NCBI RefSeq assembly: GCF_009793335.1
Contig: NZ_WING01000001.1
Coordinates: 3,224,001-3,288,000, forward strand
DNA length: 64,000 nt
Direction of reading: 5' to 3'
Source: Actinomadura sp. J1-007
GTDB lineage: Bacteria; Actinomycetota; Actinomycetes; Streptosporangiales; Streptosporangiaceae
A program made the translations under genes and the position numbers. Under the pieces are notes generated by a model that saw only the letters and a program-made list of their open reading frames with translations, was not told where the DNA came from and made no database searches. This document shows, piece by piece, positions 17,370 through 25,823 of this stretch (positions are counted from its first letter, which is position 1; every line of letters starts with the position of its first letter).

Positions 17370-18362
17370 ATGCGCGAATCCGAGCGCCGACGGCCGTGGC
17401 GGAGGCTGGGCACGGCAACGCTGGCGGCCTCCCTGCTGCTGGGCGCGGCCGCCTGCGGCACCGACGCGGCGGAAAGCGGGGCGGCGCTGCGTGGCAACGC
17501 GCAGGCGCTGACGGTCGCCGTTCCCAAGTCGGACGTGTCGTCCCAGCGGGCCGAGGTCACCAAGCAACTGCGCGCACTGGAGGCGTCCTACCGGGGACGC
17601 ATCGGCGCGTACGCGATCGACACCGCCACCGGCAGGACCTTCGGCCACCGATCGCACGAACGTTTCCCGAGCAATTCCACCTTCAAGGCGATCCTGTGCG
17701 GAGCCGTCCTCAACAAGGCGCGCACGGCCGACCCGGGCCTGATGGAACGGACACTCCATTGGACCCGGGAAGAGGTCGTGAAGCAGAACTCCCCGGTCGC
17801 CGGCCTTGAAGAGAACATCAAGAACGGGCTGACCACGGCGCGACTGTGCCACGCGGCCATCACCCTCAGCGACAACACGGCCGCCAACGTGCTGCTCAAG
17901 CAGATCGGCGGCCCCGCCGGAATGACGCGCTACTACCGTTCCCTCGGCGATCCGGTCGGACGGCTCGACCGTTTCGAGCCCGAGCTCAACGAATGGCAGC
18001 CGGGCGAGAAGCGCGACACCATCAGGCCCGCTTTCATGGCCCATAGCCTCGCCGAACTCACCGTGGGCAACGCCCTCGTTCCCGCGGACCGCCGGCAGCT
18101 CATCGACTGGATGAAGGCCAGCTCCACCGGCGGCGCGCGCATCCGCGCCGGACTGCCAGGCTGGACCGTCGGCGACAAGACGGGGACCGGCGGCGGGAAG
18201 TACGCCAACGCCAGCGACATCGCGATCGCCTGGCCGCCGTCCGGCGCGCCGGTGATCATCACCGTCTACACCAACCGCGACGGCGACCACCCCGAGATCG
18301 ACGACGGCGTCATCGCCAGGACCGCGACCCTGCTGGCCCGCGGCCTCGGCAGAACCCCCTGA
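17370..18362 (+). CDS. bla: Class A beta-lactamase (lipoprotein)
   Basis: 330 residues. The class A motifs are all intact: STFK at 103-106, SDN at 167-169, ExxLN at 203-207 and KTG at 270-272. The enzyme should hydrolyse beta-lactams by the acyl-enzyme route. A lipobox (LGAAAC, Cys29) predicts a membrane-anchored lipoprotein outside the cell. The ATG follows an ACGAGGAG ribosome site. The upstream 130 bp is AT-rich and probably contains the promoter. No BlaI/BlaR-type regulator is adjacent. A terminator separates it from the convergent XRE gene. Confidence 0.93.
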   Translation: MRESERRRPWRRLGTATLAASLLLGAAACGTDAAESGAALRGNAQALTVAVPKSDVSSQRAEVTKQLRALEASYRGRIGAYAIDTATGRTFGHRSHERFPSNSTFKAILCGAVLNKARTADPGLMERTLHWTREEVVKQNSPVAGLEENIKNGLTTARLCHAAITLSDNTAANVLLKQIGGPAGMTRYYRSLGDPVGRLDRFEPELNEWQPGEKRDTIRPAFMAHSLAELTVGNALVPADRRQLIDWMKASSTGGARIRAGLPGWTVGDKTGTGGGKYANASDIAIAWPPSGAPVIITVYTNRDGDHPEIDDGVIARTATLLARGLGRTP

Positions 18363-18367
18363 CCGCG

Positions 18368-18398
18368 CGCGAGGCCGGGACGAGCGCCCGGCCTCGCG
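18368..18398. terminator. Bidirectional terminator between bla and XRE gene
   Basis: A perfect 12-bp stem (18368-18379 with 18387-18398) and seven-base loop lie exactly between the two convergent stop codons. Confidence 0.8.
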
Positions 18399-19214
18399 TC
18401 AGCCGACCCGTACCCGCCGTTCGCCCAACCGCCCGAACGCCGCCGCCGTCGCATCCGACTCGGCCTGGTACACCACCAACTCCTGGCCCGGCGCACCGTT
18501 CACGGTGAACGCCGAGAACAGGATGGACAGGTCGCCGACCACCGGATGGCGCAGGCGCTTGCCGTCCTGGGTCTTGGCCTTGACGTCGTGGCGGGCCCAC
18601 AGGGCGGCGAACTCCGGACTGCGCGCCGACAGATCCGCGACGACCTCGCCGATGCGTTCCGACCGCGGATCATGCCCGTACGCGGCGCGGAGCTCCGCCA
18701 CGCACGAGTGCGCCGCCCGCTCCCAGTCCCGGTAGAACTCCCGTCCGGCCGGGTCCGCGAACACCATGCGGGCCAGGTTGTCGGCGGGCTCGAACCCCTC
18801 GTACAGCGCGGCGGCCGGCGCGTTGCACGCCAGAACGTCCAAGGCGGGCCCCAGAACGAACGCGGGACAGGCCGTCCAGCCGTCCATCAACCTCAGCAGC
18901 TGAGGGCTGACACCGGCGTCCGGCGTCCGACGCGCCTCCGGCGCCTGGACCAGGCGCCGCAGATGCTCGGCGGGCTCCGCGTCCAGCCGCAGCGCGTCCG
19001 CCACGGCCGCCACCACCTGGGGCGACGGGTTGGCCTCGCGCCCCTGCTCCAGACGCACGTAGTAGTCGGTGCTCATCCCGGCGAGCATCGCCACCTCTTC
19101 GCGCCGCAGCCCCTTGACCCGCCGCCGCCCGTACTCGGCGAGCCCGACGTCCCGCGGCCTGAGCCGCTCCCGCCGAGCACGCAGAAAGTCCCCCAACGGA
19201 GTACCCACCCCCAA
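18399..19214 (-). CDS. XRE family regulator with MmyB-like ligand domain
   Basis: 271 residues. The N-terminal helix-turn-helix (LRREEVAMLAGMSTDYYVRLEQGR, about 35-58) is preceded by the RRERLRPRDVGL segment typical of this group. The C-terminal MmyB-like PAS-type domain (about 105-265) binds fatty-acid-like ligands in known members. Such regulators in actinomycetes usually control an adjacent reductase or dehydrogenase. Here the divergent neighbour is a VOC-family protein, 87 bp away. The target is therefore inferred, not shown. Confidence 0.9.
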   Translation of the reverse strand: MGVGTPLGDFLRARRERLRPRDVGLAEYGRRRVKGLRREEVAMLAGMSTDYYVRLEQGREANPSPQVVAAVADALRLDAEPAEHLRRLVQAPEARRTPDAGVSPQLLRLMDGWTACPAFVLGPALDVLACNAPAAALYEGFEPADNLARMVFADPAGREFYRDWERAAHSCVAELRAAYGHDPRSERIGEVVADLSARSPEFAALWARHDVKAKTQDGKRLRHPVVGDLSILFSAFTVNGAPGQELVVYQAESDATAAAFGRLGERRVRVG

Positions 19215-19301
19215 ACCCTAAACGACCAATTTGTCCGCTTCCGCCCCCAGGACCCCCGCGCCCCACCCGACCCCCAAGGCAGCCTTGGGATACTCGCCGC
19301 C

Positions 19302-19709
19302 ATGAGCCCAGCCGTGCGGTACCTCATGATCGACTGTGTCGGCAACCCCCACTCGCTGGCGGTGTTCTGGGGTGAGGCGCTCGGCCGTCCCGTCCAAGGC
19401 TCGGCCGAAGGCAGCTTCATCGAACTGCACGAAGGTGAACCAGGTCTCTCCCTGTTCTTCCGGCAAGGCTCCGAACCACGGCCGGCCAAGGGCCGACTGC
19501 ATCTGCATCTCAACCCCGTCGATGGGACCCTCGCCGCCGAGGTCGACCGCCTCACCGGACTGGGCGCCACGCTCGTCAGCAGCCACCCGCGCGGCTCAGA
19601 ACTCGGCTGGGTGGTGCTGACGGACCCCGAAGGGAACGAGTTCCGCGTCGACTCCAGTGATGCTGAAGTCGCGGCCTTCCTGGAACGGCAGCGCATGTCC
19701 GGAGGGTGA
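19302..19709 (+). CDS. VOC (glyoxalase/bleomycin resistance) family protein
   Basis: 135 residues forming two beta-alpha-beta-beta-beta modules of the vicinal oxygen chelate fold. Visible are LMIDCVGNPHSLAVFWGEALG at the start and the C-terminal LTDPEGNEFRVD signature. This subgroup is often annotated as a glyoxalase-like protein with no known substrate. The ATG was chosen as the first one with the conserved opening strand. It is divergent from the MmyB-type regulator. Confidence 0.85.
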   Translation: MSPAVRYLMIDCVGNPHSLAVFWGEALGRPVQGSAEGSFIELHEGEPGLSLFFRQGSEPRPAKGRLHLHLNPVDGTLAAEVDRLTGLGATLVSSHPRGSELGWVVLTDPEGNEFRVDSSDAEVAAFLERQRMSGG

Positions 19710-19853
19710 TGCGGCCGCCCCGCCGCCGCGAGCCGGGGGAACGGGTAAGTTCGGGCGGCTGCGCTGGTCGGTCGGGGCGGCTGGGGCTCGGGAGAACGGC
19801 CTTCCCGGGTGCGCGCCCATCGGTCGCCCAGGTGGGTGGCGCGGACGGGACGG

Positions 19854-20426
19854 CTATTTGCGGGCGGCCCACTTCTTCATGTCATTGCGGGTTTTGAATT
19901 TGGCGACGTTCTTGTCCAGCGGGTGGGAGGTGTACTGGTGGATGAGCCATTCGTCGTGGATGAGCGGATGCCCGGCCTTGCGGTAGTCGGCGATCCAGAG
20001 CCCGTCGGCGTGGTAGTCGCCGGTGCTCTTGCGGGTCCACAGGTCGCGGTTGCAGTACAGGACGATCCGGTGCTTCGGCCGTAGCTTCTTGACCGTGCGC
20101 AGGAACTTGTCCTTCTGCGCGCTGGTCGCGCGCCGCCCTTTGGGGTCGGTCTCCCAGTCGAGGGCCAGGAAGTCGCCGTCCTCGGCGCCGCAGTGCGCGA
20201 CGAAGTAGCGGGCCTGGGCGACGATGCGGGCGGGGCGCAGGCCCCGGCGGCCGTGCAGGAAGTGATAGAAGCCCACCACGCACCCGGCGCGGCGGGCCCG
20301 CGCGACCTGCTGGGCGCGCTCGGGGTTCTTGTAGGAGCGGCCCTCGGTCGCCTTGACGATGACGAAGTCCAGCCCTTCGGTGTCGAAGGAGGGCTCGTAG
20401 GACGCCACGTCGATGCCGTGCAGCAT
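19854..20426 (-). CDS. GH25 family lysozyme (1,4-beta-N-acetylmuramidase)
   Basis: 190 residues consisting only of a GH25 catalytic barrel. The first catalytic Asp is in HGIDVASYEP at the N-terminus and the DWE acidic pair in LALDWETDP (near residue 96). It would cleave the MurNAc-GlcNAc bond of peptidoglycan. There is no signal peptide in the ORF as called, and the upstream in-frame extension does not supply one. It may be released by a holin-like route, stay in the cytoplasm, or be a phage-derived lysin. The ATG follows a GAAAGGG ribosome site. Confidence 0.87.
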   Translation of the reverse strand: MLHGIDVASYEPSFDTEGLDFVIVKATEGRSYKNPERAQQVARARRAGCVVGFYHFLHGRRGLRPARIVAQARYFVAHCGAEDGDFLALDWETDPKGRRATSAQKDKFLRTVKKLRPKHRIVLYCNRDLWTRKSTGDYHADGLWIADYRKAGHPLIHDEWLIHQYTSHPLDKNVAKFKTRNDMKKWAARK

Positions 20427-20557
20427 GACAGCCCTTTCGCGTTTGTACCGACCCCTCGCATCGGGATTCCCCACCGTCCCGGCCGCCCACCTGCCATCGG
20501 GCTACAAACCCGTTCATCCAGGCCAGACCGGTCAACGTTCTCCCGCCCCGCCGCCCT

Positions 20558-21301
20558 TCACGCTCGCCGTCCGCCGTCGATCGACATCGCGATCCCGGTG
20601 ACGTAGGACGCCGCGTCCGAGCAGAGCCAGACCGCGGCGGCCGCGACCTCCTCCGGCGCGGCCAGCCGGCCGAGCGGCGTGATCGCCTCCTGCCGCGCGA
20701 TCAGGTCCGGGTCGTCCGCCCACCTCTCGAACCCCGGAGTACGGGTCGGGCCGGGGCAGACGGCGTTGACGCGGATGCCGTCCGGCGCGTAGTCGACCGC
20801 GGCGACCTTGGTGAGCCCGACGATGCCGTGCTTGGCGGCCACATAGGCAGGGGCGTGCGGGATCGCGTACAGGCCGCCGTTGGAGGCGATGTTGACGATG
20901 GACCCACCGCCTCCGAGCTGAGGCAGCTCGTACTTCATGCACAGGAACGTCCCGGCCAGGTTGACGCGGACCACGCGCTCGAACTCGTCCAGCGACATCC
21001 GGTCGAGTTTGCGGCGCGAGGACATGCCCGCGTTGTTGACGGCGAAGTCCAGGCCGCCGAACGCCGTGACCGTGCGCTCGACGGCCGCCCGTACGGAGCG
21101 TTCGTCGGCGATGTCGACGGGGACGCTCAGCGCCTCCCCGCCGTCCTTGGCGATCATCTCGGCGGTCTCGGCCGCCGTGTCCCCGTCGAGGTCGAGCGCG
21201 GCGACCGCGGCGCCGCTCCGGGCGAGCGCCAGGGCCGTCGCGCGGCCGATCCCGCTGCCCGCGCCGGTGACCAGTCCCGCCTTCCGGGCGGCGCCGCTCA
21301 T
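20558..21301 (-). CDS. SDR family oxidoreductase
   Basis: 247 residues with the complete classical SDR set: TGAGSGIG near residue 12, NNAG near 90, Ser in NIASNGG near 138 and the YVAAK Tyr/Lys pair near 152. The C-terminal motif is VTGIAMSIDGG. Its start overlaps the stop of the upstream small alpha/beta protein as ATGA, making a two-gene operon. A divergent LysR gene is the likely regulator. Substrate unknown. Confidence 0.92.
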   Translation of the reverse strand: MSGAARKAGLVTGAGSGIGRATALALARSGAAVAALDLDGDTAAETAEMIAKDGGEALSVPVDIADERSVRAAVERTVTAFGGLDFAVNNAGMSSRRKLDRMSLDEFERVVRVNLAGTFLCMKYELPQLGGGGSIVNIASNGGLYAIPHAPAYVAAKHGIVGLTKVAAVDYAPDGIRVNAVCPGPTRTPGFERWADDPDLIARQEAITPLGRLAAPEEVAAAAVWLCSDAASYVTGIAMSIDGGRRA

Positions 21302-21615
21302 GCCAGCGCCTCGTGGTTGGCCCAGGCGACCTTGTACGGGTGCCGCGCCTGCCAGCGCTTGATGACCTCGTGCAGAGCGGGCTCGGCGAACGCCTTCGCC
21401 AGCGCGCCGGTGTCGGCCACGGCGATCTGCACGATCGCGGTCGCGATCAGCGCCGGAACGGCCTCCTCCCCGGGAACGGGGAGGTGCCGCCGTGCCACGA
21501 CCGACTGCGCGAGACCGGTGGCGAACATGGCTCGTTCGATGTCTTCCAGGTATTGGTCGAGCTCGGCGTCGGGCAGGGGACGTTCGAACGAAACAATCAT
21601 CGTGTGCTGGATCAT
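21298..21615 (-). CDS. Small alpha/beta-barrel-like protein, operon partner of the SDR
   Basis: 105 residues beginning MIQHTMIVSFERPLPDAELD, with a pattern of strands and helices like the dimeric alpha/beta (Dabb/EthD-like) fold. It may be a small ferredoxin-fold enzyme or binding protein acting with the SDR encoded directly downstream, to which it is coupled by an ATGA overlap. I do not recognise a specific family, and the fold assignment is tentative. Confidence 0.7.
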   Translation of the reverse strand: MIQHTMIVSFERPLPDAELDQYLEDIERAMFATGLAQSVVARRHLPVPGEEAVPALIATAIVQIAVADTGALAKAFAEPALHEVIKRWQARHPYKVAWANHEALA

Positions 21616-21685
21616 GTGTCGATTCTCGGCGGTGCACGCCACCCGAGTCCAAGATCCGTTGGATCTCCGCTGATAACCTGGAGGC

Positions 21686-22567
21686 ATGGTCGAACTGGAG
21701 ACCCGCGAGATCGCGTACTTCCTCGCCGTCGCCGACGAGCTGCACTTCGGCCGGGCCGCGGTCCGGCTCTCGATCGCGCAGCCGGCGCTGTCGAAGGCGA
21801 TCCGGCGGATCGAGACGCGGCTCGGCGTCCAGCTGTTCGTCCGCTCCAGCCGCCGCGTCGAGCTCACCCCGGCCGGGCACGCGCTGCGCGAGCACGGACG
21901 GCACGCGCTCAACGCGGTCGGCGCCGCCGTCCGCAACACCCGGCACGCCGCCGACCCCCACGCCCACCTGCGACTCGTGATCAAACCCGGCGGCGATGCC
22001 GGCCTGCTGTCGAAGCTCCTGGCCGAGTACGCCCACCAGCCCGACGCCCGCCGGGTGGACATCCTGTTCAGCGGCCCCGCCGACCGCACCGATTTCCTGC
22101 GCGACGGCCGCGCCGACGTCGGCCTGCTCTACGCGCCGTTCGACGATCTGGACGGCCTTGACCACGAGACGCTCCACACCGAGGACCGCGTGGTCGTCGT
22201 CCCGTCCGGCCACCGGCTGGCCGAGCGCCCGTCAGCGCGGACGGCCGACCTGGAGGGCGAGACGCTCCCGCGCTGGAAGGGGATTACCGGAGGCGACGGC
22301 ACCGGCCCCGAGGTCGCCGACGTGGTCCAGCTCCTGCAAATGATCACACTGCGCAGGATGGTCGGCGTGCTGCCCCGCTCGCTGGTCGAACCCCTCCCGC
22401 CCGGCCTAATCGCCGTCCCGGTGACCGACGCCCCGCCCAGCCGCCTCGTCCTCGCCTGGAACGAGCAGGACCGCCGCCCCCTGGTCGCCTCCTTCGTATC
22501 CGCCGCCCTCGACCTCACCCACACCACCGAGACCACCGACACCGCCCGTCCTTCGACGCGCCTCTAG
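21686..22567 (+). CDS. LysR family transcriptional regulator
   Basis: 293 residues. The canonical LysR winged helix is at the N-terminus (FLAVADELHFGRAAVRLSIAQPALSKAIRRIE), followed by a periplasmic-binding-protein-like effector domain. It is divergent from the SDR operon with a 70-bp gap, the usual arrangement for LysR control of a catabolic operon. The last 15 codons (Thr/Ser/Arg-rich) fall within a tandem repeat that continues twice downstream, so the C-terminus looks recently modified. Confidence 0.92.
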   Translation: MVELETREIAYFLAVADELHFGRAAVRLSIAQPALSKAIRRIETRLGVQLFVRSSRRVELTPAGHALREHGRHALNAVGAAVRNTRHAADPHAHLRLVIKPGGDAGLLSKLLAEYAHQPDARRVDILFSGPADRTDFLRDGRADVGLLYAPFDDLDGLDHETLHTEDRVVVVPSGHRLAERPSARTADLEGETLPRWKGITGGDGTGPEVADVVQLLQMITLRRMVGVLPRSLVEPLPPGLIAVPVTDAPPSRLVLAWNEQDRRPLVASFVSAALDLTHTTETTDTARPSTRL

Positions 22568-22851
22568 CCACCTCGCGCACCGGAACGAGCCCGACAGCCA
22601 GGCACCGCCGCACGCCGTTCGCCGTTCGCCTCGTTCCCGGCCGCCCCCCAGCGCCACCGACGAGACCAGCGGGACCGCCGGCATCGCCCGTCCCTCGACC
22701 CGCCTGTAGCCGCCGCTCGCGCCGGAACGAGCCCGACAGCCAGGCACCGCCGCACGCCGTTCGCCGTTCGCCTCGTTCGCGGCCGCTCCCGACGCCACCG
22801 GCGAGACCAGCGGGACCACCGACACCGCCCGCCCCTCGCCAAGCCTGTAGC
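22529..22851. repeat. Two and a half tandem copies of a ~135-bp unit including the LysR gene end
   Basis: The segment starting GAGACCA at 22529 recurs at 22662 and 22803 (spacings 133 and 141 bp). Each copy retains a remnant of the LysR 3' end, reading ARPSTRL or ARPSPSL followed by TAG, and then a near-identical block with CGGAACGAGCCCGACAGCC and a GCCGTTCGCCGTTCGCC segment. The third copy is partial. No other gene is seen between 22568 and 22951. Confidence 0.8.
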
Positions 22852-22951
22852 TCCAGCACGGGCATCCGGCGTCTTGCGTCGGAGCAGGTCCGGTGATCAG
22901 GGTCGGTGGTCGGTCGGGCCTCCGCCGCCGGGCCCTGGTGGGGCAGGGGTG

Positions 22952-23521
22952 TCAGGCGGGGAGCAGGGTGGAGATCAGGGTGCGGGCCCATTCGGGGGTG
23001 AGGGGCTGGTCGGTGAAGACGGCCCGGTAGTAGAGGGGGGCGAGTACGGCGTCCGTCGTGCGTTCGAGGCTGGGGGGCTCGTTGCCGCGGGCCCGTTCCC
23101 GGTCGAGCATGGCTTCGAGCTGCTGCTGGCGTTCCCCCCGGCAGGCGGCGGCGCCCTGCTCCCCGCCGGTGCCGATGGTGGCGCGGACCAGGGCGAGAGT
23201 GTCGGGGTCGCTGAGGTCCTTGGCGAGGTCGCAGGCGTAGCGTTCCAGGTCGCCGCGCAGGCTCCCGGTGTCCGGCACCACGATGTCGCCGGAGAAGCGG
23301 CTGGTCGTGACGTCGGCGAGCAGGTCCCCGACCGAGCCCCAGCGGCGGTAGACCGTGGTGGCGTGCACGCCCGCGCGGGCGGCCACGACCGGGATCGTCA
23401 GCGGTTCGGCGCCCTCGTCGGTGAGCAGTTCCTGGACGGCCCGGTGGACGGCCGCGCGGACTCGGGCGGAGCGGCCGCCGGGCCTGCTGCCGGCCTGGAG
23501 CCGGGCGGAAGTCGTGGCCAT
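22952..23521 (-). CDS. TetR family transcriptional regulator
   Basis: 189 residues. The helix-turn-helix lies about 40-62 (VVAARAGVHATTVYRRWGSV) and the C-terminal ligand domain is of the TetR_C_16-like type. It is divergent from an MFS transporter gene. Three copies of one near-palindromic operator lie in the 98-bp gap, so repression of itself and the transporter is very likely. Confidence 0.92.
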   Translation of the reverse strand: MATTSARLQAGSRPGGRSARVRAAVHRAVQELLTDEGAEPLTIPVVAARAGVHATTVYRRWGSVGDLLADVTTSRFSGDIVVPDTGSLRGDLERYACDLAKDLSDPDTLALVRATIGTGGEQGAAACRGERQQQLEAMLDRERARGNEPPSLERTTDAVLAPLYYRAVFTDQPLTPEWARTLISTLLPA

Positions 23522-23533
23522 GTCCCCAGTATT

Positions 23534-23610
23534 GCATTGATCGCTGCCTTTTTAGTGCAGTGATCGCTGCGTTTGTGCTACCGTCGGGTCTCTAACGCAA
23601 CGATCACTGC
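23534..23610. promoter_or_regulatory. Three TetR operator copies
   Basis: Fourteen-base sites GCATTGATCGCTGC (23534-23547), GCAGTGATCGCTGC (23557-23570) and GCAACGATCACTGC (23597-23610) share the palindromic core GCAnyGATCnyTGC. Sites 1 and 2 are 23 bp apart and sites 2 and 3 are 40 bp apart. They cover the promoters of both the TetR and the MFS gene. Confidence 0.78.
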
Positions 23611-23619
23611 GAGGTTTCC

Positions 23620-24867
23620 ATGCGTGATGAACCTGCCGTCATCGACGCGCCACCGGCCGGTGGCGCGCGGGGCGGCCCGCGGAAGGCCGCCTTCGCCCGC
23701 GTGGCCGCCGTCTTCGTCCTCTTCCTGGCCGCGTCCAGCGCACCGTCCCCGCTGTACGCGCTCTACCAGCGCCAATGGCACTTCACGGCCTGGGTGCTGA
23801 CCGTCGTCTTCGCCCTCTACGTGGTCGGCCTGCTGGGCTCGCTGCTGGTCGTCGGAGCCCTGTCGGACCATCTCGGCAGGCGGCCGGTGCTCGCCGCGGC
23901 GATCGGGCTGGAGGCGGTCGCGCTCGTCCTGTTCCTGGTCGCGGGGAACGTGTTCGTCCTGTCCCTCGCCCGGGTGCTCCAGGGCATCGCGACCGGGGCG
24001 GCGACGACCACCCTGAGCGCCACTCTCGTCGATCTCGAACCGTCCCGCGGCCGGGCGGGCGTCGTCACCGCGGTGTCGCCGCTGTCCGGGCTCGCTCTCG
24101 GCGCTCTCGGGACCGGTCTGCTGGTGGAGTTCGGCCCCGCCCCGACCCGGCTGATCTACGCGCTGCTGCTCGGCGGGATGGCGCTGGCGGCGGTGGTCGT
24201 GGCACTCCTGCCGGAGACGTCGCGACGCCGGCCGGGGGCCCTCGCCTCCCTGCGCCCCCGGGTCGCGATGCCCGCGCACCTGCGCGCGGACATCGTCCCG
24301 GTGGTGCCCGCGATGATCGCCAGTTGGGCCCTGGCCGGGATGTACCTCTCGCTCGGCCCGTCCGTGGCGGCCGGGCTGCTCGGCCTGCACAACCGCCTGG
24401 CCGGCGGCCTCGTCGTGATGCTGCTGGCGGGCACGGGAGCGGTCGCGGTCTTCCTGCTGCGCTCGCGTCCCGCGTCCTCGCTGCTCGCCCCCTCGTCCGC
24501 CGTGCTCGGGCTCGGCACCCTGATCACGCTCGCCGGGACGGTCGAGGACCTCGTCTGGCTCGCCGCCGCCGGCACCGTCGTCGCGGGCCTCGGCGTCGGC
24601 GCGTCGGTGCTGGCGACGTTCGGCACGTTCGCCCGGATCGCCGAGCCGCACGAGCGCAGCGCGGTCTTCGCCCTGGCCAACGTCATCAGCTACCTGGGCA
24701 ACAGCGTGCCCGCCGTGCTCGGCGGGATCGCCGTCACCGTCCTCGGGCTCAGGACCGCCACCGAGATCTACGCGCTGGCGATCGCGGCGATCACCCTCTG
24801 CGCCCTCGCCCTGCGCCTGAACCAGGTACGGGCCGAGCGCCGCGCCGTCCCGGCCACGTGCGGCTGA
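23620..24867 (+). CDS. MFS transporter (12-TM)
   Basis: 415 residues with about 12 hydrophobic segments. The MFS motif A appears as GALSDHLGRRPVL after helix 2, and helix 4-5 contains the RVLQGIATGAATT segment. It is probably a proton-coupled exporter of a small molecule that also acts as the TetR inducer. The ATG lies 10 bp after the last operator copy and behind a GCGAGG ribosome site. Confidence 0.9.
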   Translation: MRDEPAVIDAPPAGGARGGPRKAAFARVAAVFVLFLAASSAPSPLYALYQRQWHFTAWVLTVVFALYVVGLLGSLLVVGALSDHLGRRPVLAAAIGLEAVALVLFLVAGNVFVLSLARVLQGIATGAATTTLSATLVDLEPSRGRAGVVTAVSPLSGLALGALGTGLLVEFGPAPTRLIYALLLGGMALAAVVVALLPETSRRRPGALASLRPRVAMPAHLRADIVPVVPAMIASWALAGMYLSLGPSVAAGLLGLHNRLAGGLVVMLLAGTGAVAVFLLRSRPASSLLAPSSAVLGLGTLITLAGTVEDLVWLAAAGTVVAGLGVGASVLATFGTFARIAEPHERSAVFALANVISYLGNSVPAVLGGIAVTVLGLRTATEIYALAIAAITLCALALRLNQVRAERRAVPATCG

Positions 24868-24962
24868 GGCGCCGGCCCGACGGCCACCGGCCCGACCCGC
24901 TACCGGCCCGACCGGCCTTTCCGAACGCGGCACTTTTCCCGAACGCGGCACAAGGAGACACC

Positions 24963-25756
24963 ATGGCGAGCACGACCAGGAACGTCCGTGAGGTTCGGCG
25001 ATCGGGCCACACGACGATCCGCTACACCGCCGCCGGCCCCGCGGAGGGCCCGGTCCTGGCGCTCGTCCACGGCTGGGGGTGCGACCGCGGCGACTTCGAC
25101 CCGGTGATCGACCATCTGCCCGGGGACCGCCGCGTCCTGGCGATCGACCTCGCCGAGCACGGCGAGTCGCGCTCGACCCGGGACGTGTGGACGATCGAGG
25201 AGTTCGCCCGCGACGTGGCCGCCGTACTGGAGGCCGAGTCGGCGCGCACGGCGGTCGTGGCCGGGCACTCCCTCGGCGGCGCGGTCGCCGTCGAGGCCGG
25301 CCGCCTGCTCCCCGGCACCGTCTCGCACGTGGTCGCCCTCGACGCGCTGCACTACCTGTCCCTGTTCCCGGCGCTCAGCGACGAGCAGACCGAGGCGACG
25401 CTGCGCGCGTTCCGCGAGGACTTCCCCGGGGCGGTCCGGGGCCTGGTGGAGGGCGGATCGCCGGCAGAGACCGACCCGGCCCTGAAGGACGCGTACTTCA
25501 AGAAGATGGCCGCGGTCCGGCAACCCGCGGGCCTGCGCTCCATCGAGGGCCTGGTGCGCTGGGACATGGACGCGGCGCTGCGCGAGGCCAAGCAGCCGAT
25601 CACCGTGTTCGCGATCCGCGACCTGGTGGCCTCGGAAGCGATCGACCGCTACCGGGACCGCCTCGACATCGTCCTCGTGGACCTGGGCAGCCACCACTTC
25701 CCGGCCGAGTCCCCGAAGCCACGGCAGGACTCCTGGCGAGCCTCGGAACGCGCTAG
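24963..25756 (+). CDS. Alpha/beta hydrolase (one-base frameshift near C-terminus)
   Basis: About 264 residues after repair. The oxyanion segment HGWGCDRGDF, the nucleophile elbow GHSLGG (Ser near residue 104), a cap region and the late GSHHFPAE histidine are visible. The frame breaks in the CCCC run at 25711-25714. One extra base gives the natural ending EATAGLLASLGTR and a stop at 25756, whereas the printed frame runs straight into the kinase gene. The family covers esterases, lipases and haloperoxidase-like enzymes, so the substrate is open. Confidence 0.87.
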
Positions 25757-25823
25757 ACCGCCCCGTCCACAATCCCTCGTGCGAGCGAGGCGGGAATGCC
25801 CGTTACGTCGCGATACTTGGGGG

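Noticed and set aside
19854-20426. Prophage, on the basis of the GH25 lysozyme
   Set aside because: No holin, structural, integrase or terminase gene is nearby, and the neighbours are ordinary chromosomal genes.
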